Shown here piece after piece: positions 50,915-63,595 of a DNA stretch of 64,000 nucleotides (position 1 is its first letter; every line of letters begins with the position of its first letter). The notes beneath the pieces are model-generated. The model was not told the DNA's origin and searched no databases. It worked only from the letters and a program-made list of their open reading frames with translations. Position numbers and translations under genes: made by a program. The stretch is from Phorcus lineatus. Taxonomy: Eukaryota; Mollusca; Gastropoda; Trochida; Trochidae. The stretch covers positions 18,738,304 through 18,802,303 of the forward strand of contig OV121090.1 in assembly GCA_921293015.1 (NCBI GenBank), given 5' to 3'.

Positions 50915-51465
50915 CAATAGAATACTTTTGAAAGCGCCATTTAATCACAAACATCTCACCATTATAAAATTTTGCAGAATTTTGTTTAAAGATACAGGAT
51001 GACTGAATTGGATTAAATTCAATGAAGTTTTCCTCTTTTATGTCGATGCAGTTAATGCTCATCGAAGTAAAACTGTAAAGTATGTGTTCCCAAGCATTCA
51101 TGTCATTCATTTTAACTTATTAAAACTTGTGTGATACTTTTGCAATGGGATATTAATTTAACAATGTGCACAATTATCGTGATTGGCATTATTAGACAAC
51201 TGATTTCCCCCCAATAATAAAGGGATTTTATTAGCAATTGTTTTATTGTAATTGTTTTTCCCCCAAAAAAACTTGCTTTGATATATATTATTTCCTTTTC
51301 CTTAAAACTATCAGTAATTTTATCAAGAAGGAACTAAAGAACCATTCAATAATTAGAGTACAATTTTTCTTATTTTAACACAAACATGTCGTGATGAAAT
51401 TGAAGAAATATTTCATTATTTCAAACTGAAACCATGAATACAGAATTATTGAAATTGTTTTATGC
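50915..51465. other. Unrecognised AT-rich DNA
   Basis: The 66-codon minus frame (50910-51110) has no recognised motif. No gene seen. Confidence 0.5.
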
Positions 51466-51605
51466 TAGTCCACAAATATAATTTTTAACCACTTTGAAAG
51501 AGTTTTTCAATTTAGTTGATTCTCTCAATGGGAGGGAAGCTTCAGGGCAAAACATTAAAAATGAGTTCAAGAAATCCAGAAGGAATGCAAACCTTATTGT
51601 TCGGA
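51466..51605 (+). repeat. Dispersed repeat family D, copy 3 (degenerate)
   Basis: TAGTCCACAAATATAA, AGAGTTTTTCAATTTAG, TTCTCTCAATGGGAGGG, GCTTCAGGGCAAAACAT and AGAAGGAATGC match 61799-61985 and the reverse complement of 45563-45765. Confidence 0.7.
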
Positions 51606-54016
51606 TCTGACAAAGTAAGCTAGCTATACAGTTGATAAAGGGTTGTGAAGAATTAAAAACCTTTGATTATCTTTTCCTAAAGGCATTTAAAAATTGCCTG
51701 AAATTCCTTGTTACTCGGTGGGGTAAAATGGTTTTAAAAGGCGACAAGATTTATCAGGCTCGTATGTGTGTACTACCATCATCTACATACAAATTCTTTA
51801 TCGTCGTTTTTAGCTTAGGGTTTGAATTGATGATTGCTCACTAAAACTTGGTTATATTGCTACTGTTTAGAAGATACAGATTTTAAGCCACACTAGCAGC
51901 CACCAATATGTTAAAGCGTGGTTTGAATCCAGGATTAGGCTGATAGTATTGATGAATGTCAGATGATTTGACTAAATGATTTATTAGTCATATGCGTCAC
52001 AGCAAATTTGTAAATAGCTAAGTAGTGGTAGGTGAAGAATTAATCCAAAGTTTTATGGCTATTTTGTAGGTTGTATAGAATGATTTGTGGCAACTGCTTT
52101 CAAATCCTCCGTTTACATAAATCTTACCTTATTTATATTCTCAGCTTGCGATATTCCCAGACACATTTGTAGCAATCCTCCATTTCATTTGTCTAACAGG
52201 GAGAATTATGCAGAAATAATGATTGTTAGTTATCATTAGAGTGACATTGTTATTAGGATAAAGTGCTGAATAATTTATATGGGTGTATCATGCTGTTTAT
52301 AGTCATATACCACGCAACTTTATCATGACAATGGAAAAAATATTGAACATTTTATGTTTTTAAACTAAATATGCTTGTCGATCACTTTCTTTGTACTGAA
52401 AGCCATTTTGAAGTTGTGTTTGAATAAATAAACATGTACAATTGTGATTGTTGCAATTATGGATTATACCTCATTTTGCCATTCAACTTTAAATACGACA
52501 TATGTTGCTTAATCTAGAAGTCATTCAAAGCTACATGAATCTATTGGGTGAAGCATAAGTAGTATGATATTTTCAATATGTGTACATGGTTAAATATCAC
52601 TGACCGCGAGCAAAGGTTTTTGAAGCTAAATTATTTTGCGTTTGTGACATCATGAAATATTTCTTCATGATGTCACGTTATATGTAGATGGTCGTCCCAA
52701 TGGAGGAGACTGGATTTGTTGCTTTTGTATCTGTTACCAGAACAAATTAACATGGTCGTAATCGAAGCAAGATCATTGTAAATAAAAAGGATTAAGGTAC
52801 TTAGCAAAAAGAGTTTCAATTGAATTGCTTCTCTAAAAGGAAATAACAGTTTGGGTGAAAATTATCCGGGTATTAATGGAGTATGTAAGTACAATGCTAC
52901 ATTGCTCCCTTTTGTAATTGCATCACATTTTGTGTAAAGTTTTAAATGTTGGGTTAAAACCTTATTCAATCAATATATCATATATATTATAAGAATTATC
53001 AACTCTTGTGCATGTAACATCACAAGAAGAAATGTTTTGTATCCTGTAACGTTGCACTGAAACCTACTTTAGTTGACATAAAATCATCAATATTATCAAC
53101 CATGGTTGATGCTGAAGGCACAACTGTCCACTGTCAAACAAACTTTAAATATCGACCTCAGAAGCTAAACGTGCACAACACTGCCCTCCGGAGTCTGAAT
53201 AAAAATATTCCAAAAAAGCTTTTAATCAGTTGAGCCGCATATACAGCCATTGTGTCTACACACAAGTATGCTTAGCTTTACTTCCTTGTCTGACTTTTCA
53301 GGTTAGATAAATGGTCAGGTACGTAATGGCTGTATAATTAATGACACTTATTAAAGACAGATGAATATTGCACACACTGGTATTATGTCTGGGAAAAAAT
53401 CAGGAGACAAAGACGATCGTAATTGATCAACTAGTGTCAAGAGTAGCAGAGTTCTTGGATACATATGTCAAATCTTTTCTTCTGCACAGTAGTGTAGATT
53501 AAGGAGATAATCATACTGTGTTTGGAAATTTAGGCTAAATTATAAGGTTTAGGTCCACCTAATTTGGTTGGATTCAATTTGAAAGACATTGATGAGAATT
53601 TAATGAATTTCATCGTTGCCTAGATTTTCGGACGAACTTGGCATTACATTATATTTCGAGAGCTTACATCATGTGCTTTTATTTCTTGAGACAATAATAA
53701 CTTGAAATAATTCTCATAAGTGACCAGAAACAAACCACTCCGAACATTTCAAATTTGACTTTGAATGGTAGAAGCAGTTTTCCTGTACTGATATTGTATT
53801 CTACAATTGAAAATATTTTACAAAGAATGTGGGTCAACTGAGTAAAACATTAGCTGTATACCTTTTAAAAACATCATTCTATTGATTTTGTTATGTAATC
53901 CTAATCATTCTTTTTGAAAGTTTTTTTGCTTAACGAACAAAACTTAACTTAACTGGATAGCCCAGTCTTACCTGGCTTCCTCTTATGCTTTTAAGCCACT
54001 CTCGTAGAAATACACG
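51606..54016. other. Unrecognised AT-rich DNA
   Basis: Contains only the small hairpin at 52644-52676 and a 70-codon frame (51632-51844) without motif. No gene seen. Confidence 0.5.
52644..52676. repeat. Perfect 13-bp stem hairpin
   Basis: GTGACATCATGAA and its exact reverse complement flank a 7-nt loop. Pairing stops outside, so it is not part of a longer inverted repeat. It could be the loop end of a decayed MITE; no terminator role is expected in this setting. Confidence 0.85.
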
Positions 54017-54452
54017 TTAAAGGGACGAAGATTACGTTATTGGAGTCAAATATGTCAAACTTTATTCATGGTGTTCTTTAATGGAGAACGGTTGTCTCTG
54101 AAAATCACCATGTTATTGCTGAATAGTTCAGAATGGAGACAATAGCGTGCGGAAATGACTCAAACGGAATTCTTGAAACATATTTACAGTAGATATAAGG
54201 GAAAATATATGTAGATAGTGTTTAGTGGAGCAATTAACTTATATTCTTGTAAATACGATGCCAAATTTGGACTTATTAACAAATATAAGGCCGTATTTCT
54301 ATTATCATTGAAAACGAAAAAAAATCCTAATTTTTGCATTACAAAATAAAGATGCATATTTACGGACGATATTTAAATTGATCTAAAAGTAGATAGTATT
54401 TAGGCTCTTAGTATATGAATATTTTATTAAATATACTCTTGTGTCTCTTTAA
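54017..54452. mobile_element. TIR element (MITE-like), about 436 bp, decayed
   Basis: TTAAAGGGAC (54017-54026) on the left and GTCTCTTTAA (54443-54452) on the right form 10-bp imperfect TIRs. The left subterminal stretch (TTGGAGTCAAATATGTCAAA, then ATTCATGGTGTTCTTTAATGG) resembles that of the 653-1118 element, indicating the same family but more decay. Non-coding. Confidence 0.55.
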
Positions 54453-54489
54453 AAGTTATTGCAAATAATATTTGATTCAACCCAACATT

Positions 54490-54745
54490 TCTAAAGATGT
54501 ATGGATCAGACACTGTCCAGAAGCAGTCAACTAAGTCTCTTATCAATAACTAATTGAGGGTTTATTCAAATCAATGAAATCTTATCACCAAGTAATATAG
54601 TTTAACAACGATTTATTCTATTTTGCTTTCCGTGCTTGACACATATACCATTTATCTGTCACCTTTGTCTAGAAATTAACAAAACTGGTTAATGAGAATT
54701 GGAATTCGAGATTCAATGGTAAAGTCAAGTACTGCAGTCGGTCAT
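54490..54745 (+). repeat. Dispersed repeat family E, copy 2
   Basis: TGTATGGATCAGACACTGTC, AGAAGCAGTCAACTAAGTC, CACCTTTGTCTAGAA and GAGATTCAATGGTAAAGTC match 49120-49550 in the same orientation. Confidence 0.75.
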
Positions 54746-55946
54746 AATTTTCTGTACCCTGAAATGTACAGTGATCAGTGTTAATCCTTATATGAGTCAG
54801 AGTTGAACATTTTAACAGTATCCACTTTGCGATTATTGTCCCGCAGTTCAGAGAAAGGATCTGAGGGTATAAGTGAGTTTGATTACAAATATGTAAAGAA
54901 TATGGTGATTAAAGAACGATTTCATTGAAACCTATGCTATTGATGTGTCTGTCTGATTGTTCTCAACAAAAGTCGAAAAATAGAATGTTCATATGACACA
55001 CGGTATGCATAATTATATTAATTGATATGATACAATTTGAAGTTTTTTTTATTCTTTCTTAGGTTAAACCATGTTCGTTTTTGTAAATTCAAATATAAAA
55101 AATATTCCATTTTTAAACTGACTAACAACAACTAAATAATGTTAACGTTGTCGGCTGCAACGAAATAGTTAAAACTTTATAGTTTTCGGTAAATCACAAT
55201 GTGGGACTGTTCTTACATATGAAGGTGCAATTGCATACTAATAGAAATTAAGCTCTTGGTGTAAATACGTGATACACAAGTTTAATTACTGACCATTTTC
55301 GTTGTTGGTCACATCTTTAAGAAAAAAAGCAACTTTAAAGAGACAAAGCCAAAGCGTAGTGCCGTGAATAACAACCGAAAACCGAAATTTATAAGCAACG
55401 GCTTGCCCACCTGTGCGATGGTATTTAATTTGTTGCTGCTATGCATTCATAGAAGCACAAACCATGTAAAACTGTTCTTAAAAATCCATGAGAATGACTT
55501 TCCATAAATATAAGCAAGACTTCATACGGTAAAGCCCTTTTTATTGTCATTAATATCTTCTTCCAATCTTTGACCTTACAAGGGATAACAGTAATCCATG
55601 AAGGAGCCGACACTATAATTCTGTCTGATATCAGGCTATGGACATTATGGCAATACTCTTCCAAGGTCATATATGATAGGAGACAATGAAAGCTGTCTAA
55701 TTAGCATTGTGAAAACATATTTCTACAAGAAGAATTAATTATAAAATTGTATGGTAAAATGAAAATATGCATATAGAATTTCGACAGCATAGATACTTGT
55801 GTATCAATATATTGTTTTTTTGTTAATTTGAAATACAAACTTACTCTTACATTTTTATTTATTCTGATTGTTTATTTTCATTCTTTAAGATCATTTTATC
55901 AGTCATAGACCGTCCCATGCCGAGTAACTTTATGTGTAAGTCATTA
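54746..55946. other. Unrecognised DNA
   Basis: The 81-codon minus frame at 55425-55670 has balanced, protein-like composition but I recognise no domain and see no clear splice sites. No gene is claimed. Confidence 0.45.
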
Positions 55947-56245
55947 TTTTAAGTGTGTAATAATATGGACGTTAAAACCTCAATGAAAAAACTTCCATAA
56001 CTTAAAAATTTTGCGTGACATTTACAAAATGTGTCTAAATTCATGGTCATCACTGGATATAAATTATGTCTTTCAAAGCTTGCTGTAAAATGGTTTTTAA
56101 GTGTGTTATAATGTGGACGTTAAAAAAAACAAATGAAAAAACTTCCATAACTTTAAAATTTGGTGTGACATGTACAAAATGTGTCTAAATCCATGGTCAT
56201 CACTGGATATAGATTATGTCTTTAGAAGCTTGCAGTAAAATGGTT
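55947..56245 (+). repeat. 148-bp tandem duplication
   Basis: AAGTGTGTAATAATATGGAC at 55951 recurs as AAGTGTGTTATAATGTGGAC at 56099. The two units stay aligned through AAAAAACTTCCATAACTT, AAATGTGTCTAAATYCATGG, TCATCACTGGATATA and AAAATGGTTTT. About 10% of positions differ by eye, so the duplication is moderately old. Confidence 0.93.
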
Positions 56246-56521
56246 TTAATTATTTACTCTTTTTGAAAAATATTGTGTGGCTTAATTATTTATTAGATTG
56301 TTTTGTTTACAGTCGATATGTGGTCAAGAATGTCCAAATGTTTTTAATTTTTTGTCTTTTCTTTCATACAATTTCCATGAAATCAACTAAGAAATATATT
56401 CAGTAAAGAATAAAATGTTAATATGTATTCAAGACTGTGATTTTGGAACTTCAGTGATCATTCTATTTGTATAAACCTGATTTTCAATAAGAAATTGTGA
56501 ATCTCTTGCTTCTTTTAAATC

Positions 56522-57045
56522 AAATATTCATGTGGGGAAAAAATTGCACCAGTGTACTACTCATATGGAATTCGGAAATTTAATGTTTTGCACACTCGAT
56601 TGAGATACATGACGAGCTCCCTTAATTATGATTTATTTAGAATAAATGTCAGAAATGATGTATGTTGTCAATGTGGTTATGGCTGTGAAAATGTTTGTCA
56701 CTACTTCTTTGAATGCCCCTTGTACATTACACAAAGAGAAAAAATGTTTACATCTTTAGAAAATATTGTTAGAAACAGGGTTACAATAGATATTAATCTC
56801 ATTTTACATGACAATGCAGTTCTCACTATTATTGAAAATCAGTATGTTTTCAAATGTGTACATATTTTTATCTCTCAAACTAAACGCTTTCACTAATTTC
56901 TCTTGTACATATTCCTGTCCGTCTCTTGTTATTCAATATTGTAAGATAAATGCTGTAAATATCTGGAGAGGGCTTTTCTAAGTTGGATAACTTGTGCCCA
57001 ATCCATTTCTTGAATGAATAAAATATGTTTCAATCAATCAATAAA
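56522..57045 (+). pseudogene. LINE retrotransposon 3' end, 5'-truncated
   Basis: A continuous frame to the stop at 56894-56896 reads ...RKFNVLHTRLRYMTSSLNY, DLFRINVRNDVCCQCG, then ENVCHYFFECPLYITQRE, ending ISQTKRFH. The order LHtRLR...CsL..DLfriN...CxCG..E...HyFFeCPlY...R...sKRF is the C-terminal signature of non-LTR retrotransposon ORF2 in many invertebrates. This segment has no internal stop or frameshift. A 3' UTR of about 150 bp ends GAATGAATAAAATATGTTTC, with a short AATC-rich tail to about 57045. The endonuclease and RT core are missing upstream, so it is a typical 5'-truncated dead insertion. Confidence 0.87.
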
Positions 57046-57632
57046 CCTGATGCAAGCAAATCATTTAAATGTCCTGATTTTCAATAAAGGTTTCATTGTA
57101 ATTATGACTGTACCTGAGCATCGACTCTCAGCAAAAACAGTGTTAAAGCCTAGTGTCACTCAATGACATAATACAAATTCAGAAAAGGATCTAAACCTCA
57201 TTTTGTTACAAAAAAACCCCAGAGTGATTGTGACAGTTAGAATGTTTGGAAAAGCAAATATAGCAAAATTTACCAAAAGTAGCAAATTCGTATTTTGTTA
57301 TCTCAACAGACATATTTCTATTGATAGAGTGATACAAAATGCATAACAGAAATATCAGCGTACATGGTAATAGGTCAGCTACTTAGTTTTTGCATGATCC
57401 CGTATCCAGGAGAGTAATGGTAACGATGTAACATACGTTAAGGCCAATGTGATGAGATGTAAATTTGAAAATTGAAAATTAATTTCATATAATAGTAATA
57501 GTCATATGAAAATTTTCACTAAAATATTAATCTTTTATTATTGACAAATATGACCTTAACATAAGCAAGAAAGGTCAACTAGTCAATGACAAAACTTAAG
57601 TTTTATATTCTTCTTCTAGCATTATACAGTTC
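57046..57632. other. Unrecognised AT-rich DNA
   Basis: No open frame or repeat I can support. Confidence 0.5.
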
Positions 57633-57745
57633 CAGGCTTGCACTCACTTGGTTGATGCCAAGTAGATTATAGGATCAATACCCCCGTCTCAAGGGTCACA
57701 TCAGTCAAGTATCTAGAGACGTCTGGACCATTTACATTTATAGTG
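57633..57745 (-). repeat. Isolated inverted fragment of the module repeat
   Basis: Minus-strand reading TAAATGGTCCAGACGTC, TTGACTGATGTGACCC and TATTGATCCTATAATCTACTT matches 47640-47765 and the ends of the modules. Confidence 0.72.
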
Positions 57746-60700
57746 ACGTGCTTCACGATAGCAGACAATTCTGTTTGCGTGCTTATGAACAATGAGGTTT
57801 GAGTATGTTTCTAAAAGCAGTTTTAGTCACTTAGTTACCTTTAATAGTTACCTCAGACTTAAGGAAGAGTACAGACGTTGAAATTATAGTTGCAAAAGTG
57901 TTCTTATTGTATATTTTTCGGGGAATTTTTGCAAAGGTACAATTTGTTCCACGTCCATCAAGTTTGTTCCATAGTCTCTTACTTCTTCCGTAAACTTTAC
58001 CACATTTGTTTCAAATTGATACTTAATATGAATTCCATGGCCAATGTACCTAAAATGATTAAATTCATAATCCAATCGATTGTTTAAAATGGATTTAGAT
58101 GACGAGGTTATGGGTTGGACTTATAGTCTTTAAAGTTTGTTAGAACTAAGTTGGTTAAGATTGTTTGCCATTTGGATAAACTTGAGCTTGTTATCAGTTC
58201 AAATTTAAATATACCTGTACTGGGGTGAAAGGATGATTTATCACATTTCAAAGAGGAAAGTTTGGTAGCAAACGTCAGTATTTTTTTCAATATCATAAGC
58301 AAATACATATTGATATAAATTTACAAATCATAAGTTCTATGTAAACATAAACTATTTTAAATTTACGGATGACTGACACATTTTAGATCAATCAATTATT
58401 GTATCAGCATCAAAATATCTAAAATGAAATAAATCATGATACTTGTGCTAATATCCTGTGTTATTATAACTTTTAATTTGTAAGAAATTTAAGTTTGAAA
58501 CAATATAATGTATTAGATCCTATTCAAATAACGATAATGGTTTTGACAATGTAAGCAATGTACCTCAAAGCATAAATGAACAATATTTAACAACCTTCCG
58601 GGAACACTTGTATTAGGTAAACAGTATTGACATTGAGCAGTCCGGGTATGGAAATCCACTAAAATCACCAAGCTAAACAAATATATAATGCTACGTTGAC
58701 AACAAAAGTCTTGCACATCATCATTACAAGTGACCTTTAGTGATGAGTGAAGGGCTTGAGGTGGTTATTAACTCTGTGGAACCAGACACAGTGTTTAGAC
58801 GGCAGGTGTTACTTGACTGTGATATCTGACATTTTGTATTCAATCAATTAGGGTCTGTTTTATCTTATTATTCCATAAAACATACGGAACCGTAGCTGAT
58901 TCTCCTGTTCATGAGGCACAATGAATGATTAACAAATTTTTGTCGTATTTATCACAAATTTCATGTTTATGCTGTTATGACTGTTAGATACAAAAGAAAA
59001 AGAGCATCTTTAATTTCAAAATTAGTTCATAGTGAAATTGTACTGTTGGTGTAGTGATAGACGGATATGAGGTATCCATAACGTATTATGTTATTGCTGA
59101 CTTGAAATGAATGTACAGTTTTGAAAGTTTTACAAGTTCTTAAATATCATATTCCTTTATCACTTTATATCATCATATTTTGAGACTGTAGACATAATGT
59201 CTACCCTAGATGATTCAGTGTTTAGTAACAAAGGACCATCAATCTGTGATGTATAACTTCAGTAGATTATGTCTTCCTAGAATAGATTGGCAATATTCGT
59301 TGAAATGATATGGCTGTTGGAAATTCATATCAATACAAGATATTATAAAAACAGGAAAAGACAAGAACGTACAGTTCATTGACTGATGTACGAATATGTC
59401 ATCTTACCTCAAATTAAAAAAATTAACTTTACAAGTACCAGCTTTATGGACATTACTTCCTGCATCCTTCTTATAATCTGTCAATGGATGTAATTTTGCT
59501 ATCACAGCAACGTATTATCAGAATTAATGTTCGTTATCTTACTGTTCACCGCTGCATTTACCTTGGGGCTATGCTGTAACGAGATCTTCTCACTTATAGG
59601 ACGTTCAGGTAGCTGATTGTTACAGTCGTGAAGACTGGAATCGCAGAGGCAAACACATAAAACATTAACCTTTATCATACGATGTGTGTTCAATGTTCCA
59701 TCTTCGTTTTAAACAATCATGGTTTCCTCGGATTTATAGTATCTGCAAGGGGCCTGTTTGTCCATGGAGAATATGACTGTAACAAGCTTATACCGTAATT
59801 TGTAAGGTGATAATCTGTTCAGATAATATAAACTCTGTTTTATACTCACAGCAAACACTAACTGATCTCCAGAGATTGACTAGTTTTGATTACTGTGTTT
59901 ATGGTATCAGATGATAGGGAATTATTTTATTGATATATGTGACATTAATGAGAGGTTTATTTCCTTAAGCGCATTCATCATGATTTATCCCAAACAACTG
60001 GTACAGGTTAAATGATCAAGGCACCATTCAAAGATCCATTCCATGAAATATCTATATATCAAAAGAGAGTATCTAAAGGTAATTCATCAATGTGCCTAAT
60101 TGCTGTATTAAGGGCTCCTGATATGAACATGTATCACCATCATTAACAAGTTCAGTAGCTCATTTACGTTTCTTCTAGGAAGAAATATATTCTGGCTATT
60201 TCAGGTATAGTTGCCACCACATCCTTAAATTTACACTTCAGTAAATGAGTCTGTTCCTCTGGAACTGTAACTGTATAATATTGTCTCACAATGACATGTG
60301 TGTGGCACATGTTTTTGGCACTGGTGTGTCTCAGCAATGGAGGGTTTGGAAGTTGTACAGGGGTAGAGAAATTGTGATACATAAAGAAAAGTGAGCCAGT
60401 CGAATATGAGGGCTTAACTGTAAGATAAAATAGTAAAACAATAAAAGGTAATGCCTTAAAACACTAAACAAATGATGATAAATTCAAAGTTGAGAAAAAG
60501 TTGAGTTGCAAAATATTTTCTCCCCCGTTTTGATCAGTGTTAATGCCTTTTAGGATAGGTAACAGCAAAAATAGCAAAATACCATTGAGAAGTTGTAATT
60601 TGATTTCTGAATTCCATATTATAAGCCTTTCTTTTGGCCACTTACCAAAAAAGCAAATAAACTGGAAGTAGACATAGAAGTGTAATATATTAAACTCAAT

Positions 60701-61798
60701 GGACAAGGTCTCGGACAACATATCGTACTAGCAGTTCCCTGGTACAGACATAAGTGTCATTCAAAAGACCTTTTAAAAAACATAAAAGCTACCTTTATTT
60801 CAAATGCTTTCATATTTAATTTACCCCTGGCTTCTGATCCTCTCCCTTGACTCTTTTACAGCTTTAAGTTTATAACAATAAAATGTTGAATGACATGACT
60901 TCTCAATAATTAATAAGGAATTACTAAATTTCGTGGTAATTTATTGATGTTTTTTTAAATTATACAATCTCTTAATATATTTCATGGTACATATTGCGAT
61001 GATAGTACACATCAAAGCTCAGGGCAACTGCTTTTGATATGTTAAAACGTAGATCAGCTGCAGGATCGTTGCTATGCAAGGCAATGCTTAAATTTATAGA
61101 ATCGAATATCGGCAGGTATACATTCATAGATATGATATCATAAAGATAAGGTTATGATTATGTCATACTTTGAAATCCGCAAATAAAACATAATACTACG
61201 TCGTCATTGCATCTCTCAATAAAAAAAATCAAATGTGTGCGTTCTTCAATTGTAGGAAATGAAAAATAAAACATAAAAAATGTAACCATTTCTGAATAGT
61301 GAAATGTTCGGTTCCAGGAACTTGATGTCATGATACATTTATTTCGCATTCAACGACACCATTGTGTTGTTAAACAGGTAACAATTACAACAGTCTGATG
61401 CTAGCTAATACATCTATTATCAGCTTTCAAACCTCAGGCAAAGTTGAACCAATCTGTAAACAAAGATATACTCGTATTATATCATCTTTTCAAAGTGTTA
61501 AAAGATACTCTTCTCAACTTATAAATGTAGGTGTCATTACGTGTTTATTATTAATCTTATCCAATAAAGAGTTCATTTGTTTTTATGGTACTATCACATT
61601 GCAATATCTTGCTTCTAGCAAAACTTATGCACTCCAAGATTGCCAGGATTGCCACTGTCTTTTGGAATTGTCTGGCTTATTCTATTGACGCGAAAGTGTC
61701 TAAAATAATTACAGTTATCAAAGTAATTAAATTTTGAAATAACAAGACAGCAATGTTCAAGATTCAAGTTTGATTAGCGCTGTCATAGGGAAAAACAG
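57746..61798. other. Unrecognised DNA, no supported gene
   Basis: Frames of 60-96 codons occur on both strands. The most protein-like is 60164-60382 (minus, 72 codons), in locally less AT-rich sequence, but with no domain I can name and no acceptor AG at a convincing place. The 63-codon minus frame at 59502-59693 contains a hydrophobic stretch after an internal Met and a CAAG|GTAAAT donor-like site. Neither is enough to call a gene. Confidence 0.45.
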
Positions 61799-61985
61799 AA
61801 GTCTAAAAGTTTTGTTTGTATGTTGGTCCACAAATCGAATTAACTGCATTTAAAAGTTTTCAATTTAGTTGCTACTCTCAGTGGGATTAGTAACACCGAA
61901 GAAAAAAGGCTTTGAAGGTTTCAGGGCAAAACATGAAATTTGAGAGAGACTGATACACGGAAATGCGAAACTTTAATGTTTAAGA
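61799..61985 (+). repeat. Dispersed repeat family D, copy 4
   Basis: AAGTCTAAAAGTTTTG, CAAATCGAATTAACTGC, CTCTCAGTGGGATTAGTA, GGCTTTGAAGGTTTCAGGG and GGAAATGCGAAACTTTAATG closely match the reverse complement of 45563-45765. Confidence 0.78.
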
Positions 61986-63318
61986 TGGGTGAAAGTAAAA
62001 TATGATTTGACACATGGCTGTTTTGAATTTCCCTTACTACGAAATATCCTGAAATATCATGTTTCCTGTTGATAAGATGACTGAGGAAAACAATGAATTT
62101 GACATTTGACATTTTCAAGAATGGTTTCTTCCTAATGTTAGGAGCGATGATTGCCTACTTATACTTGGTTAGACTGATGCAGTTTACATCAGGCCCACAT
62201 TTATCATACTTGAAGATTTTTTTAAATGGTTGTTATCTATTGTGCTAATGGCCTCCCTTTTTAAGACATTCCTACAATGTTTTCAAGGGTTAGAGGATTA
62301 ATTAAAACAAACACAGGATTTTATCAGATTGTGTTCACAGCAGGCTTTAGCGTGGTATGTTCCATCAACTGAGCCTATAGTGTGTTGACAGAGGATTTGA
62401 TTAAGGTTGTTTTGAGAGTGTTCAATAGTAGTCCCCTTTGTTTTCAATGAGTTTACAAGAAGGTTTCGAAATGGCAAACCATTTGCAATACTGAAGTGAA
62501 TGGGGTGGTAATTGGCTTTCTTCAAAATAATGTCTGATTGACATTAGAAGTAACATGTGAGAAATTCCTCTAGCGTTGTTAATCTCATTTGAAAAGCAAA
62601 AGTTTTAAGCTTTGAATAATACTAAAACAGGCTATTAACCCTGTATTAAGGATATACTTTTTCTATGAATAGTTATTCATGTTTAATGTAAGATTTGAAA
62701 TCAACAAATTAACAACAACGTCTACTTTGTTATGGTCTAATTTGTGAATTTGATATTTGCTAACTCACCTAAATAAATTAAAATGTACATCTGCTGAACG
62801 AAAGTTTGAAGCATTACTTGCAAACTAAATGAACAGATCATGTAAATAGATGTTCACTTTCAGTTATCTTTCTGCCAAAACTTTCTTGAGGAGATGAAAA
62901 ACATTTTGTTTTTTTCATACTTCCACTAGAACACATTTGTGAAACACTAGTGTTCATAATGCAAAATCTGAAATTTATAATCAAAAAAATTTTAAAAGAA
63001 TTTTTTTTTACAAATAACGTAACATGTAATGATAAAAAATGCTAGAAATGTGTTTGATTAATATTTTATTGCCGAAATATAAAATTCTGTAGTTATCCAT
63101 TTTGACCCTATGCCTCTTTTGGGTAGTGTCGAAATTGTTTATGGCGTGTTACATATATCTATCATGTATAGTTAGTGTAAATGTGAACATATCAAAAGGT
63201 ATCATAATCAGAAGGTACCATCGGTAAGTAAGTGACTTGAAAAACTGGAGACACTTTAAAAAGTTACAAAAAACGATGACACAGAGTATAACAGACGTTT
63301 GGTCAGGAGCTGTATATA
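61986..63318. other. Unrecognised AT-rich DNA
   Basis: No frame above 75 codons with any motif; no repeat recognised. Confidence 0.5.
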
Positions 63319-63334
63319 ATTATATATATATATA

Positions 63335-63480
63335 TAGTTAAAAGCGTTGATAAAAAACAACAGCACACAACATTTTCTCATACATGTTTCCATTTACTCT
63401 TCAGGGAGAATCTCTGAAGAGTAAATCGAAACATGTAGGAGAAAATGTTGTGTGCTGTTTTTTATCAACGCTTTTAACTA
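63335..63480. mobile_element. Hairpin (foldback) MITE, 146 bp
   Basis: The left half from TAGTTAAAAGCG (63335) to CTCTTCAG (about 63404) is an almost perfect reverse complement of the right half ending CGCTTTTAACTA (63480). The arms are about 70 bp around a loop of about 6 nt (GGAGAA-like). It starts directly after a short AT dinucleotide run (63319-63334). There is no coding capacity. Confidence 0.92.
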
Positions 63481-63513
63481 TGAAGACTGTACACTTGATT
63501 GAACTTTCACCTT

Positions 63514-63515
<2 letters not shown>

Positions 63516-63593
<78 letters not shown>
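63516..63593. repeat. (AT)39 microsatellite
   Basis: 78 bp of uninterrupted AT dinucleotides, 35 bp right of the hairpin MITE. Confidence 0.98.

Positions 63594-63595
<2 letters not shown>

Noticed and set aside
59502-59693. First exon of a secreted protein (hydrophobic start, donor-like site)
   Set aside because: Only one weak donor-like site and a short hydrophobic run support it. No downstream exon or family resemblance was found.
63395-63440. Hammerhead ribozyme (CTGAAGAG...CGAAAC words as in Penelope-type elements)
   Set aside because: The words fall at the loop of a much stronger 70-bp hairpin, there is no adequate stem II between CTGAAGA and GAAA, and no element body is adjacent.
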